A stretch of DNA of 45,015 nucleotides from contig MEDT01000049.1 of NCBI GenBank assembly GCA_001724175.1, positions 1 to 45,015 of the forward strand, given 5' to 3'. Shown here piece after piece: positions 1-6,977 of this stretch. How positions within the stretch are numbered: the first letter of the stretch is position 1; the number at the start of each line of letters is the position of its first letter. Under the pieces are notes generated by a model that searched no databases, was not told the DNA's origin, and worked only from the letters and a program-made list of their open reading frames with translations. Position numbers and translations under genes: made by a program. The stretch comes from Cytophagaceae bacterium SCN 52-12 (lineage in GTDB: Bacteria > Bacteroidota > Bacteroidia > Cytophagales > Spirosomataceae).

Positions 1-277
1 TGAAACGTTGTTCAGCATAGCGACCCGCTACAACCTGAAGGTAGAAACGCTGAAGGCGTTGAACCCTTCGGTTACGGATAACGCCGGGGTGAAGGCAGGT
101 CAGAAGATCAATGTGCGGATAAAGGCAGTCCATACGGTCGGCGCCGGCGATATCCTGCGCGTGGTAGGCAATAAGTACGGCGTTAGCGTCGATCTCATTA
201 TGCGGGCAAACAACAAAGCCAGGAACCATGCGGCAAGAGGAGAAAAGCTGGTGATCCCGTTTGCACAAAAACAATAA
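1..277 (+). CDS. LysM-domain protein, C-terminal part (5' end outside window)
   Basis: The reading frame is already open at base 2 and ends at TAA 275-277, so only the last 91 codons are visible. They form two LysM peptidoglycan-binding modules. The first starts with ETLFSIATRYNL and ends at GQKINV. The second starts HTVGAGDILRVVGNKYGV and ends EKLVIPF. LysM modules bind the glycan backbone of peptidoglycan, so the protein probably acts in the periplasm or cell envelope. Such tandem modules often sit at the C-terminus of Bacteroidota wall hydrolases or lytic transglycosylases, but the catalytic part is not in view, so the activity is unknown. The gap to the next gene is 39 bases. Confidence 0.85.
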   Translation, partial: ETLFSIATRYNLKVETLKALNPSVTDNAGVKAGQKINVRIKAVHTVGAGDILRVVGNKYGVSVDLIMRANNKARNHAARGEKLVIPFAQKQ

Positions 278-316
278 ATACCGTTCATATCCAATTTTTA
301 AAACATCATAATCATC

Positions 317-649
317 ATGTCGGATACGCTTCAACCCGGATTGTTTATACATCACGTTTTTTTCTGGCTTAAAAACCCGGACAGTGAGTCCGATAAGGAA
401 AAGCTTGTGGCCGGGCTCAAAACACTGGTAGACCTTCCCGGTTATATTACCGCGCACATCGGCTACCCGGCCGATACGAACCGGCCAGTAATAGACAGGA
501 GCTATGCTATTTCATGGCTGCTGCTTTTTAACAACGGCGAGGAGGAAAGCACTTACCAGCACCATCCGGTACACGTGAAGTTTGTAGAAGACTACTCCTA
601 CCTTTGGGAAAGGGTGGTGGTCTACGATTCGGTGGGACCGAAGCTTTAA
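317..649 (+). CDS. Dabb (stress-responsive A/B barrel) domain protein
   Basis: The product has 110 residues, the normal size for a single Dabb domain. Visible hallmarks are the opening strand IHHVFFWLKNP, a central helix with the LPGY turn, and the closing motif HPVHVKFVEDYSYLWERVVVYDSV. Dabb proteins are small dimeric ferredoxin-like barrels. Some are cyclases or lyases, and most bacterial members have no assigned reaction. There is no signal peptide, so it should be cytoplasmic. It lies between the LysM gene and mnmA on the same strand, and the stop codon overlaps a TAAATTTG sequence (647-654) that could be the -7 element of an mnmA promoter, although no clear -33 element precedes it. Confidence 0.85.
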   Translation: MSDTLQPGLFIHHVFFWLKNPDSESDKEKLVAGLKTLVDLPGYITAHIGYPADTNRPVIDRSYAISWLLLFNNGEEESTYQHHPVHVKFVEDYSYLWERVVVYDSVGPKL

Positions 650-705
650 ATTTGCAATTTCATTCATTCATTATCGGAAGGCTTTGAACCTTCGCAGATG
701 GCAAT

Positions 706-1815
706 ATGAGCAAACACGGAAGAATCCTGGTCGCTATGAGCGGCGGGATAGACAGCTCCCTGGCAGCTGTTTTATTACATGAGGAGGGATATGAAGTGAT
801 CGGCATGACCATGAAGACATGGGATTATGCCGGTAGCGGGGGTTCCAAAAAGGAAACGGGGTGCTGCTCCCTGGATTCTATCAACGATGCCAGGAATATT
901 GCGGTGCAGCTGGGTTTTCCCCATTATATTCTCGATATCCGCAACGAATTCGGAGACTATGTAATCGATCATTTTACGGGCGAATACCTGGAGGGCAGGA
1001 CGCCCAATCCCTGCGTATTGTGTAATACCCACATCAAATGGGATGCGCTGCTGAGACGGGCCGACCGCCTGGATTGCGAGTTCATAGCTACCGGGCACTA
1101 TGCCAACATCAGGGAGCTCAACGGGCGGCATGTGATCTCGAAAGGTATCGATACGGCCAAGGATCAGAGCTATGTGCTGTGGGGAATATCGCAGGACAGC
1201 CTGAAGCGGACCAGGCTTCCTCTCGGTCATCTGCGGAAGACAGAGATACGTGAAATGGCCGCTCAGCGTGGTTTCGTGGAGCTGGTCAACAAATCGGAGA
1301 GCTATGAGATCTGCTTTGTGCCCGACAACGACTACCGGGGCTTCCTGAAAAGGCGTATACCTACCCTGGAAGCCGAAGTGGCAGGCGGCGATTTCGTATC
1401 TGTCGACGGCAGGTTCCTGGGAAAGCACGAAGGTTACCCGTTTTATACGGTTGGCCAGAGAAAAGGCCTGGGGATAGCCCTGGGGCGCCCCGTTTTTGTC
1501 ACTGAGATAAGAAAAGAAACCAACGAGGTCGTGCTCGGCGATATGCCGGATCTTTACAAAGACGGTATGATCGTACAGAAGCTGAACCTGCAGAAGTATG
1601 AAAGCATCGACAGGCCGCTTGAAACTACCACGAAAGTGCGCTATAAGCACGATGGGGCGCCGGCTACCATCGTACAGGACGCGCCCGACAGGATGACGGT
1701 CAATTTTCACGACGCCGTCAGCGGGATTGCCCCGGGACAGGCTGCCGTTTTTTATGAAGGAGATGATGTGATCGGGGGAGGTTGGATCATGAAGAGTTTT
1801 CGCCGTGACATTTAA
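706..1815 (+). CDS. mnmA: tRNA-specific 2-thiouridylase MnmA
   Basis: MnmA installs the 2-thio group on uridine 34 of Lys, Glu and Gln tRNAs, using ATP and a relayed persulfide sulfur. The 369-residue product has the usual family length. The PP-loop ATP motif SGGIDSS is at residues 12-18. The two catalytic cysteines are present: Cys103 in NPCVLCN and Cys203 in ESYEICF. The TGHYA and DQSYVLWG segments are also typical. The ATG at 706 places the PP-loop near the N-terminus, as expected. The enzyme is cytoplasmic and housekeeping. The long open frames on the opposite strand here are shadows of this gene. Confidence 0.97.
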   Translation: MSKHGRILVAMSGGIDSSLAAVLLHEEGYEVIGMTMKTWDYAGSGGSKKETGCCSLDSINDARNIAVQLGFPHYILDIRNEFGDYVIDHFTGEYLEGRTPNPCVLCNTHIKWDALLRRADRLDCEFIATGHYANIRELNGRHVISKGIDTAKDQSYVLWGISQDSLKRTRLPLGHLRKTEIREMAAQRGFVELVNKSESYEICFVPDNDYRGFLKRRIPTLEAEVAGGDFVSVDGRFLGKHEGYPFYTVGQRKGLGIALGRPVFVTEIRKETNEVVLGDMPDLYKDGMIVQKLNLQKYESIDRPLETTTKVRYKHDGAPATIVQDAPDRMTVNFHDAVSGIAPGQAAVFYEGDDVIGGGWIMKSFRRDI

Positions 1816-1861
1816 GATAACAAGCTATTATATACTTCAGATAACGCCTTAAGTCAGATTG

Positions 1862-2884
1862 ATGAGTAAAAGAGTGGATGTCAGCATAGCCTTCTACGGA
1901 AAACCTTACCAGGCTATCGTTACAATCAAAACGCTGATGCAGCACAGCGGACAGCACATAGATAAAATTATTCTGTCGAGAGAGCGAAGACAACCGCATG
2001 ATGATTATATAGGCATATTCAAGATCATCGATTATTTCAGAAACGACCCCGAAGTAAAGCTGGAGGTGCAGTACCCTAAATATCACCTGGGCCTGGGCGT
2101 GCTCGATATCGAACGGGCGAAGACAGATACGGAATGGCGGCGCAGCATTATGTACCAGTATGCCCTGGAGACGACCGACAAGAAATACCTGTGTATCATG
2201 CACAATGACATGCTGTATTACGGCGATATGATCGGAGATATGCTCAGGGAGTTTGACAAAGGGCCGGAGAACCTGGTAGGCGTCGGTTCTATTGGCCAGT
2301 GCTGGTCGTGCCCGGCCGGGCCGGACTGGGCGAACAAATGTGACTCTACGAGGTTCGAAGAATACATTCCTACACAGGAAGAGGCCCTGGAGCTTGCCGC
2401 CAGCTATGATACGCCGAGGAAAGATATCCAGCTGAGAGTGATCAGGGAAGGGCGGGTGCATATCCTGCCCGAGTGCCGCCTGAACGAATATTGCGCCATG
2501 ATCGACGTGGAGAAATACAGGAAAGAAACGATTCCCAACGGCACGATAGGATGCTACGGCGGGGGATGGCGGGGCATAGATACGGCCACCATCTGGTCGC
2601 ATGATATGTATAAAAAAGGGTACAGGTTCAGGCACCTTACCCTGGAAGATTACACGCGGCATGCTCCTTTTGACGACACGGGCAGTGGTACCAAAGCGAA
2701 CACGAGCTCAGAGATCTACTGGCATGCCGAACACCGGGCGGAAGCCTATATCAACGAGCATTACGGCCCTATCCGCTTTTCAGGATATGTGCAGCGGGCA
2801 AACCTGGCAGATTCCATCAGGAGAAAAACCTGGCTCGGCCTGATCCACACTTACGGTTTCGCAAAAAAATTAGTTGGCAGGTAG
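1862..2884 (+). CDS. Glycosyltransferase-like protein (GT-A fold, family unclear)
   Basis: The ATG at 1862 is preferred to a TTG just before it, giving 340 residues. The N-terminus VDVSIAFYGKPYQAIVTIKTL looks like the first strand and helix of a GT-A nucleotide-sugar-binding fold. The segment YLCIMHNDMLYYGD contains an HND triplet where family 2 enzymes carry their metal-binding DxD. A cysteine-containing stretch GQCWSCPAGPDWANKC follows at about residue 145. There is no signal peptide or obvious membrane segment. I do not recognise a characterised relative, and acceptor and donor are unknown. It stands alone after mnmA and ends only 6 bases from the convergent symporter gene. Confidence 0.55.
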   Translation: MSKRVDVSIAFYGKPYQAIVTIKTLMQHSGQHIDKIILSRERRQPHDDYIGIFKIIDYFRNDPEVKLEVQYPKYHLGLGVLDIERAKTDTEWRRSIMYQYALETTDKKYLCIMHNDMLYYGDMIGDMLREFDKGPENLVGVGSIGQCWSCPAGPDWANKCDSTRFEEYIPTQEEALELAASYDTPRKDIQLRVIREGRVHILPECRLNEYCAMIDVEKYRKETIPNGTIGCYGGGWRGIDTATIWSHDMYKKGYRFRHLTLEDYTRHAPFDDTGSGTKANTSSEIYWHAEHRAEAYINEHYGPIRFSGYVQRANLADSIRRKTWLGLIHTYGFAKKLVGR

Positions 2885-2890
2885 CTGTAA

Positions 2891-3982
2891 TCACGGCTGC
2901 CGGTCGGGTTCGGGGGAAACAGGCTTTTTCGCCCAGTAGCTGGCCAGCACCGACCCGGTAATATTCATCATCGGTCCGAATACCGCTGCTGCCAGTCCGA
3001 CGGTGGCGATTTTTCCCATTTCTTTGGCCAATCCTGATGCCAGGCCGCCGTTTTGCATGCCTACTTCAATGGCAAGTGTACGGCAGTCTCTTTCACTCAT
3101 GCGGAAAAGCCTGCCGGACCAGTAACCCAGGATATAGCCGAACAGGTTGTGAAGCAGCACGAACAGGATCAGCATCGGGCCGATGGAAAGGAGGCTCTTT
3201 TGTCCTGCCGCGGTAATAATGGTAATGATGAACCCGATGCCGGCCATCGAAACAAGGGGCATGGCATCGTCCAGCCATTTCGCCTTACCCGCCAGGAATT
3301 TATTGAAAAGGAGCCCGAGGCCTATAGGAATGATCACCATTTTGAAAATGTCCCACATCATGGCCCAGGTATCTATTTCGACAAAAGTGCCGGCTAGAAA
3401 TTTCATCAGGACGGGCGTGACGAAAGGGGCCATCACGGTAAGTATGGCAGTAAGGGTGATCGACAACGCGAGATTCCCTTTTGCCAGGTAAGTGATGACG
3501 TTGGAAGCCATACCGCTCGGAACGCAGCCGATCAGGATCATCCCGGCGGCTATTTCCGGTTCAAAGCCGCTGACGCTGGCAAAAAAATAGCCTAGTGAAG
3601 GCATGATGAAAAACTGGCCCCCGATTCCTATAAATACCCCTTTAGGCATTTTTGCCACGCCTGCGAAATCATTAATGCTCATGGAAGTTCCCATACCGAA
3701 CATGATCACCTGGATAAGAGGCGTAATGAGAGTGGCCAGCTTGATGCTTCCCCATGTGTCGAAATACCCCGGGTAGAACATTGCCGCAGTTACCGCCGCG
3801 AAGATCATAACCGTATAGGTGAAGCCTTTGAACTTTTCTTCCCTGCTGAAATAGACGGCGAGCGCGGTAAAAAATAAAATCAACCCGGGGCCTGCCTGGG
3901 TGCCTTTTCCGGCGATAATAAGATAAATTGTGTAGAGCAAGGCCGCAATCGCAGCAAAGGAAGCAATTCGTTTCAGGAGCAT
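2891..3982 (-). CDS. BASS-family (bile acid:sodium symporter-like) transporter
   Basis: This 363-residue inner-membrane protein has about nine or ten hydrophobic segments. It carries both signatures of the bile acid:sodium symporter family: GCVPSGMASNVITYLAKGN around residues 152-170, and EVGMQNGGLA near the crossover helices. Known members move organic anions with sodium, including bile acids, pyruvate (plant BAT/BASS2) and pantoate or ketopantoate (PanS). 2-keto-3-deoxygluconate permeases are more distant relatives in the same superfamily. It follows the exported dehydratase gene on the same strand but has its own promoter-like sequence. A keto-acid substrate is my inference from the neighbours. 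Confidence 0.9.
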   Translation of the reverse strand: MLLKRIASFAAIAALLYTIYLIIAGKGTQAGPGLILFFTALAVYFSREEKFKGFTYTVMIFAAVTAAMFYPGYFDTWGSIKLATLITPLIQVIMFGMGTSMSINDFAGVAKMPKGVFIGIGGQFFIMPSLGYFFASVSGFEPEIAAGMILIGCVPSGMASNVITYLAKGNLALSITLTAILTVMAPFVTPVLMKFLAGTFVEIDTWAMMWDIFKMVIIPIGLGLLFNKFLAGKAKWLDDAMPLVSMAGIGFIITIITAAGQKSLLSIGPMLILFVLLHNLFGYILGYWSGRLFRMSERDCRTLAIEVGMQNGGLASGLAKEMGKIATVGLAAAVFGPMMNITGSVLASYWAKKPVSPEPDRQP

Positions 3983-4010
3983 TTTAAATCGTTATGGATT
4001 CAGGAATCCT

Positions 4011-4041
4011 CAAATCTAAAATAAAACGCGAGAGATTCAAA
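4011..4041 (-). promoter_or_regulatory. Bacteroidota housekeeping promoter upstream of the BASS gene
   Basis: On the minus strand there is TTTG (4041-4038), a 19-base spacer, then TAGATTTG (4018-4011). This matches the Bacteroidota primary-sigma consensus TTTG ... TAnnTTTG exactly in both elements and in spacing. Transcription would start about 20 bases before the ATG at 3982. It means the symporter can be expressed independently of the upstream dehydratase gene. Confidence 0.65.
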
Positions 4042-4073
4042 GCCGCGGATTTTTTACAGGCAGCACGTCCGGG

Positions 4074-4110
4074 TATATCTCCCGCAATCATGCATACCGC
4101 GGGAGACATA
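4074..4110 (-). promoter_or_regulatory. Intercistronic hairpin between dehydratase and symporter genes
   Basis: The arms TATATCTCCCGC (4074-4085) and GCGGGAGACATA (4099-4110) pair over 12 positions with one G-U wobble, around a 13-base loop. It lies 8 bases after the stop codon of the dehydratase gene. No U-run follows it in that direction, so it may be a 3' stabilising or processing hairpin rather than a full intrinsic terminator. Confidence 0.6.
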
Positions 4111-4118
4111 CCGGATGC

Positions 4119-5603
4119 TCAGCTCCAGAGCCTGTCGTGGGAGCGTTTGTCGTCCCATTCGGTGGTGGGAGCAAAGTAGCTTTTGTCTTTCGGGTTAAGG
4201 TGCTGTTTGACCACTTCATCGTTCAGCTCTATGCCCAGGCCGGGCGCTTCCATAGGAACGATGCCATAGCCTTTTTCGATGAGCTTCCGACCGTCTGTGG
4301 TCCTGACCAGGCTTTCCCACCAGTCGACATCGACGGAATGATGCTCGAGGGAGAGAAAATTCTGGGTAGCGGCCGCGCAGTGTACGTTTGCCATGAAGCT
4401 GACAGGCGTGCCTGCAAAGTGCATAGCCATCGCTATACCGTTTTCTTCAGCATAGTCCCCTATACGCTTGGTTTCGAGCAGCCCGCCTGAAGACGCCAGG
4501 TCGGGGTGGATGATATCGACCGCATGATTGTCAATGAGGGGTTTGAACCCTTCTTTCAGGTAAATGTCTTCCCCGGTCAAGGTCGGGGTTTCGAGGGCTT
4601 CCGTGATCTGTCGCCACTGGTCGGTGTACTCCCAGGGCACCATATCTTCAAACCAGGCGAGCCGGTACTTCTCGAGCGCGCGCCCCAGGCGGATGTTGTT
4701 ATTGAGATCGAAGTGCCCGTAGTGATCGGTAGAGATCGGGATCTGGTACCCGACCACGTTTCTGACGTCTTCCACCACGCTGGCCATATGCTCGATGCCC
4801 TTTTCGGTGATCTGGACCCCGGTAAAAGGGTGCCTGGTATTGGCGTATGAATGCCAGTCGCCGCCCCATTGGGAGTACGCACCGCCCCAGAACTCATTGT
4901 TGACCAGCCCGTCTTTCATATTGCGCAGCAGCCCTATGGAGACATCCATTTTAAGCCAGGAATATCCCTGTGTGACTGTGCGGTACGTGATGCGCTCTTT
5001 GAATGTTTCCAGGTCTTTGAATTCGGGCGTGTCGGCATACAGGCGGACCTTGTCGCGGTAACGCCCGCCCAGCAACTGCCAGCACGGAACTCCGTATGCT
5101 TTCCCGCACAGGTCCCATAGCGCCGTTTCCACTGCGCATACGCCGCCGGCCTGCCTGGCGTGGTGGCCGAACTGTTTGATTACCTTAAAAAGCTGCTCCA
5201 CATTGCAGGGATTCTGGCCCAGCAGCCTGCTTTTAAGCATCAGCGCATAGCGCTCGTCGGCTCCGTCACGGACTTCCCCCAGGCCGTAAATCCCCTGGTT
5301 GGTATCGATGCGGATAATAGGGGTGCGACCTACATTCTGAACGATGCAATAACGCATATCGGTTATTTTCAGCTCCGACGGTTTTGACGCGCGGCTCACC
5401 TTCGAGGTAGCCTGGGCCACCGTATCTTCAATCGACATCGACATAAAACCGCCCAGGGCAATGCCGCCGGCCATGGTCTTCTTCAGGAAATTCCGCCGGT
5501 CGTCTTTAGTGCCGGGATGGCTGACTTCTGTTTCTTTCCGGATACGCTCCTCTTTTTCAGCTTCCCTGTTTTGTTGAATGATCTGGTTTAGAATGCTTTT
5601 CAT
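4119..5603 (-). CDS. Tat-exported enolase-superfamily (mandelate racemase/acid-sugar dehydratase-like) protein
   Basis: The 494-residue product starts with a twin-arginine signal: RRNFLKK at residues 36-42, then a hydrophobic stretch ending near AQA. It should be exported folded to the periplasm. The rest is an enolase-superfamily barrel. KMD is at 218-220. Metal ligands fit D293, E319 and E345, and H395 lies in MHFAGTP. The intervals D+26, D+52 and D+102 match those I recall for mannonate and galactonate dehydratases, which turn sugar acids into 2-keto-3-deoxy acids. The His usually found two residues after the first Asp is Tyr295, with His at 294 and 297, so the substrate or chemistry may differ. 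It lies downstream of susC, susD and the RraA-like gene on the same strand. Confidence 0.85.
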   Translation of the reverse strand: MKSILNQIIQQNREAEKEERIRKETEVSHPGTKDDRRNFLKKTMAGGIALGGFMSMSIEDTVAQATSKVSRASKPSELKITDMRYCIVQNVGRTPIIRIDTNQGIYGLGEVRDGADERYALMLKSRLLGQNPCNVEQLFKVIKQFGHHARQAGGVCAVETALWDLCGKAYGVPCWQLLGGRYRDKVRLYADTPEFKDLETFKERITYRTVTQGYSWLKMDVSIGLLRNMKDGLVNNEFWGGAYSQWGGDWHSYANTRHPFTGVQITEKGIEHMASVVEDVRNVVGYQIPISTDHYGHFDLNNNIRLGRALEKYRLAWFEDMVPWEYTDQWRQITEALETPTLTGEDIYLKEGFKPLIDNHAVDIIHPDLASSGGLLETKRIGDYAEENGIAMAMHFAGTPVSFMANVHCAAATQNFLSLEHHSVDVDWWESLVRTTDGRKLIEKGYGIVPMEAPGLGIELNDEVVKQHLNPKDKSYFAPTTEWDDKRSHDRLWS

Positions 5604-5618
5604 TGGGAAAAAGGTTTG

Positions 5619-5699
5619 AGCTATCAGCTGTTAGGTATTGGCCTTATTCATCGGCCGGTTTGAGGGCCGCTAAAACCTAATACCTAACGGCTCATGGCT
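5619..5699 (-). promoter_or_regulatory. Long imperfect hairpin in the leader of the dehydratase gene
   Basis: The arms AGCTGTTAGGTATT (5626-5639) and AATACCTAACGGCT (5679-5692) pair over 14 positions with one wobble. After a single mismatch, six more pairs extend the stem to about 5619 and 5699. The hairpin ends 15 bases before the start codon at 5603, so it would lie in the mRNA leader and could affect translation or transcription read-through from the RraA-like gene. It may also be a copy of a dispersed genomic repeat. Confidence 0.5.
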
Positions 5700-5784
5700 A
5701 TTTCATGTATAAAAAATGTTTGTATTTCAATATTCTAAATTATTATACAGAGCGACAGAGACGTAGTCTCGAATCATTTGATAG

Positions 5785-5966
5785 CCCCCGGTTTTAACCG
5801 GGGGGATAAAAATGTCATTAGCGATTTCAGAGTTCCGTAGGAACGACACATAAAGAATATGGGGAATTCTGATCAGGCAAATATCCATGCGGACAGGATA
5901 TGAGTCGATCCTACGGATCTTGGTTATTTCGCATCGCTATCCGGTTCCCCCGGTTAAAACCGCGGG
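5785..5966. repeat. REP-like compound palindromic element
   Basis: The 404-base gap 5604-6007 has no gene. Apart from the leader hairpin it holds four short palindromes. CCCCCGGTT-TT-AACCGGGGG is at 5785-5804, GTTCC-GTA-GGAAC at 5832-5844, GATCC-TAC-GGATC at 5907-5919, and an imperfect CCCCGGTT-AA-AACCGCGGG at 5948-5966. The outer pair carries the same core and brackets the inner two. Clusters of short GC-rich palindromes are typical of dispersed REP elements. An A+T-rich stretch at 5700-5755 separates this cluster from the leader hairpin and may hold a promoter that I could not pin down. Confidence 0.55.
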
Positions 5967-6007
5967 CCAGGTAATTGGCTGATGTTGCGCATCTTTTGTC
6001 CCCGCAC

Positions 6008-6949
6008 TTAGTAATTCCGCTCCTTCAGGTAATCGTCAAGCTCTTTTTTCGACATGGGAAGCTTCCCCGGATAGTTGTTTACCCAGTTAAGAAAATCTTT
6101 CCGGATGGCTTCGCTCCACTGGCTGTCGATATCGCCGGGCAGGTATTTCCCCTCTTTAAGGCGCTGGATACCGAACTCGTCGCGAAGTGCGGTTATTTCC
6201 GAGGTAATGACCACTTCGGCCAGCAGGTGCGCCGGTATAAAAACGACGCCGCCCTTTTTGGCGAGGATGGCATCACCGGGCAGGACCGTCGCCCGGCCGA
6301 TCCGGATAGGCGTGTTGATGCCGGCGAGCATCATGTCCTTGATGAAGGAAGGGTCCTCCCCCTTGTGCCAGGCGTTAAACCCCTGGATACGGGTCAGCCC
6401 GGCTACATCTCTTACCCCTCCGTAAAAAACGACCCCTCTTTTCGATCTTGCATAAATGGAGTTTCCCAGGTTGTCGCCGATGAGCGTGCCGTCGATGATC
6501 TTCCCGTACCCGTCTGCTACATAAACATCACCCTCCTTTAATACTTCTATGGGCCAGGAATTGGTAAAGCCCGCCTGGCCGCGCCCTTCTTCTTTTCCTG
6601 TTTCTTTGATCATGTCATGAAAATCCGGCCGCATCGGCATATACTGCGCAGTCACAACCCTGCCGCTCATCGAGCTGTCGGGGTGAATGATCACCCAGTT
6701 CCCTTCATATTGGTTGTGATAGCCTTTGTTGCGCAATACGCCCCAGGCTTCTTCCATGGAGATGTTCCTCAGCCGGGCCAGCAGCTCGTCGGATACCCGC
6801 GGGCGCCCGTCAGCCGATCGCTCGCCCTTCCACTGGGAGGTGAGCTTAATGATCTCATCGCGCGACGGAGTTACTTTCTGGCTCAGGCCCGTTACCGACA
6901 GTCCCAGCAGCAGTAAAAGAGTAAGCCTTACATTGTTCCGTTTTATCAT
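6008..6949 (-). CDS. Exported RraA-like protein (HMG/CHA aldolase-type fold)
   Basis: The product has 313 residues and begins with a Sec signal peptide (hydrophobic 9-22, cleavage near LSQ). The RraA fold follows. GDNLGNSIYARSKRGVVFYGG leads into R180-D181, the Arg-Asp pair that family aldolases use for pyruvate and metal binding. PGDAILAKKGGVVFIPA is at 224-240. RraA-family members with this pair cleave 4-hydroxy-4-methyl-2-oxoglutarate and related 2-keto-4-hydroxy acids into pyruvate plus a carbonyl product; others bind RNase E. A signal peptide argues against an RNase E role. The family's second acidic DxDG segment reads AKKGG here. It is 28 bases after susD, so probably in the same transcript. 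Confidence 0.82.
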   Translation of the reverse strand: MIKRNNVRLTLLLLLGLSVTGLSQKVTPSRDEIIKLTSQWKGERSADGRPRVSDELLARLRNISMEEAWGVLRNKGYHNQYEGNWVIIHPDSSMSGRVVTAQYMPMRPDFHDMIKETGKEEGRGQAGFTNSWPIEVLKEGDVYVADGYGKIIDGTLIGDNLGNSIYARSKRGVVFYGGVRDVAGLTRIQGFNAWHKGEDPSFIKDMMLAGINTPIRIGRATVLPGDAILAKKGGVVFIPAHLLAEVVITSEITALRDEFGIQRLKEGKYLPGDIDSQWSEAIRKDFLNWVNNYPGKLPMSKKELDDYLKERNY

Positions 6950-6977
6950 ACTTATAATCGGTTAGGTTTGAAAATCG

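Noticed and set aside
775-1710. 311-codon open frame on the minus strand across mnmA
   Set aside because: It is entirely antisense to mnmA, which has all catalytic motifs; the antisense product has no recognisable domain.
1787-2662. 291-codon minus-strand open frame
   Set aside because: It is antisense to the glycosyltransferase-like gene, with no domain and no plausible start context.
5785-5966. CRISPR-like repeats
   Set aside because: The palindromes differ in sequence and spacing, and there are no regular spacers or cas genes.
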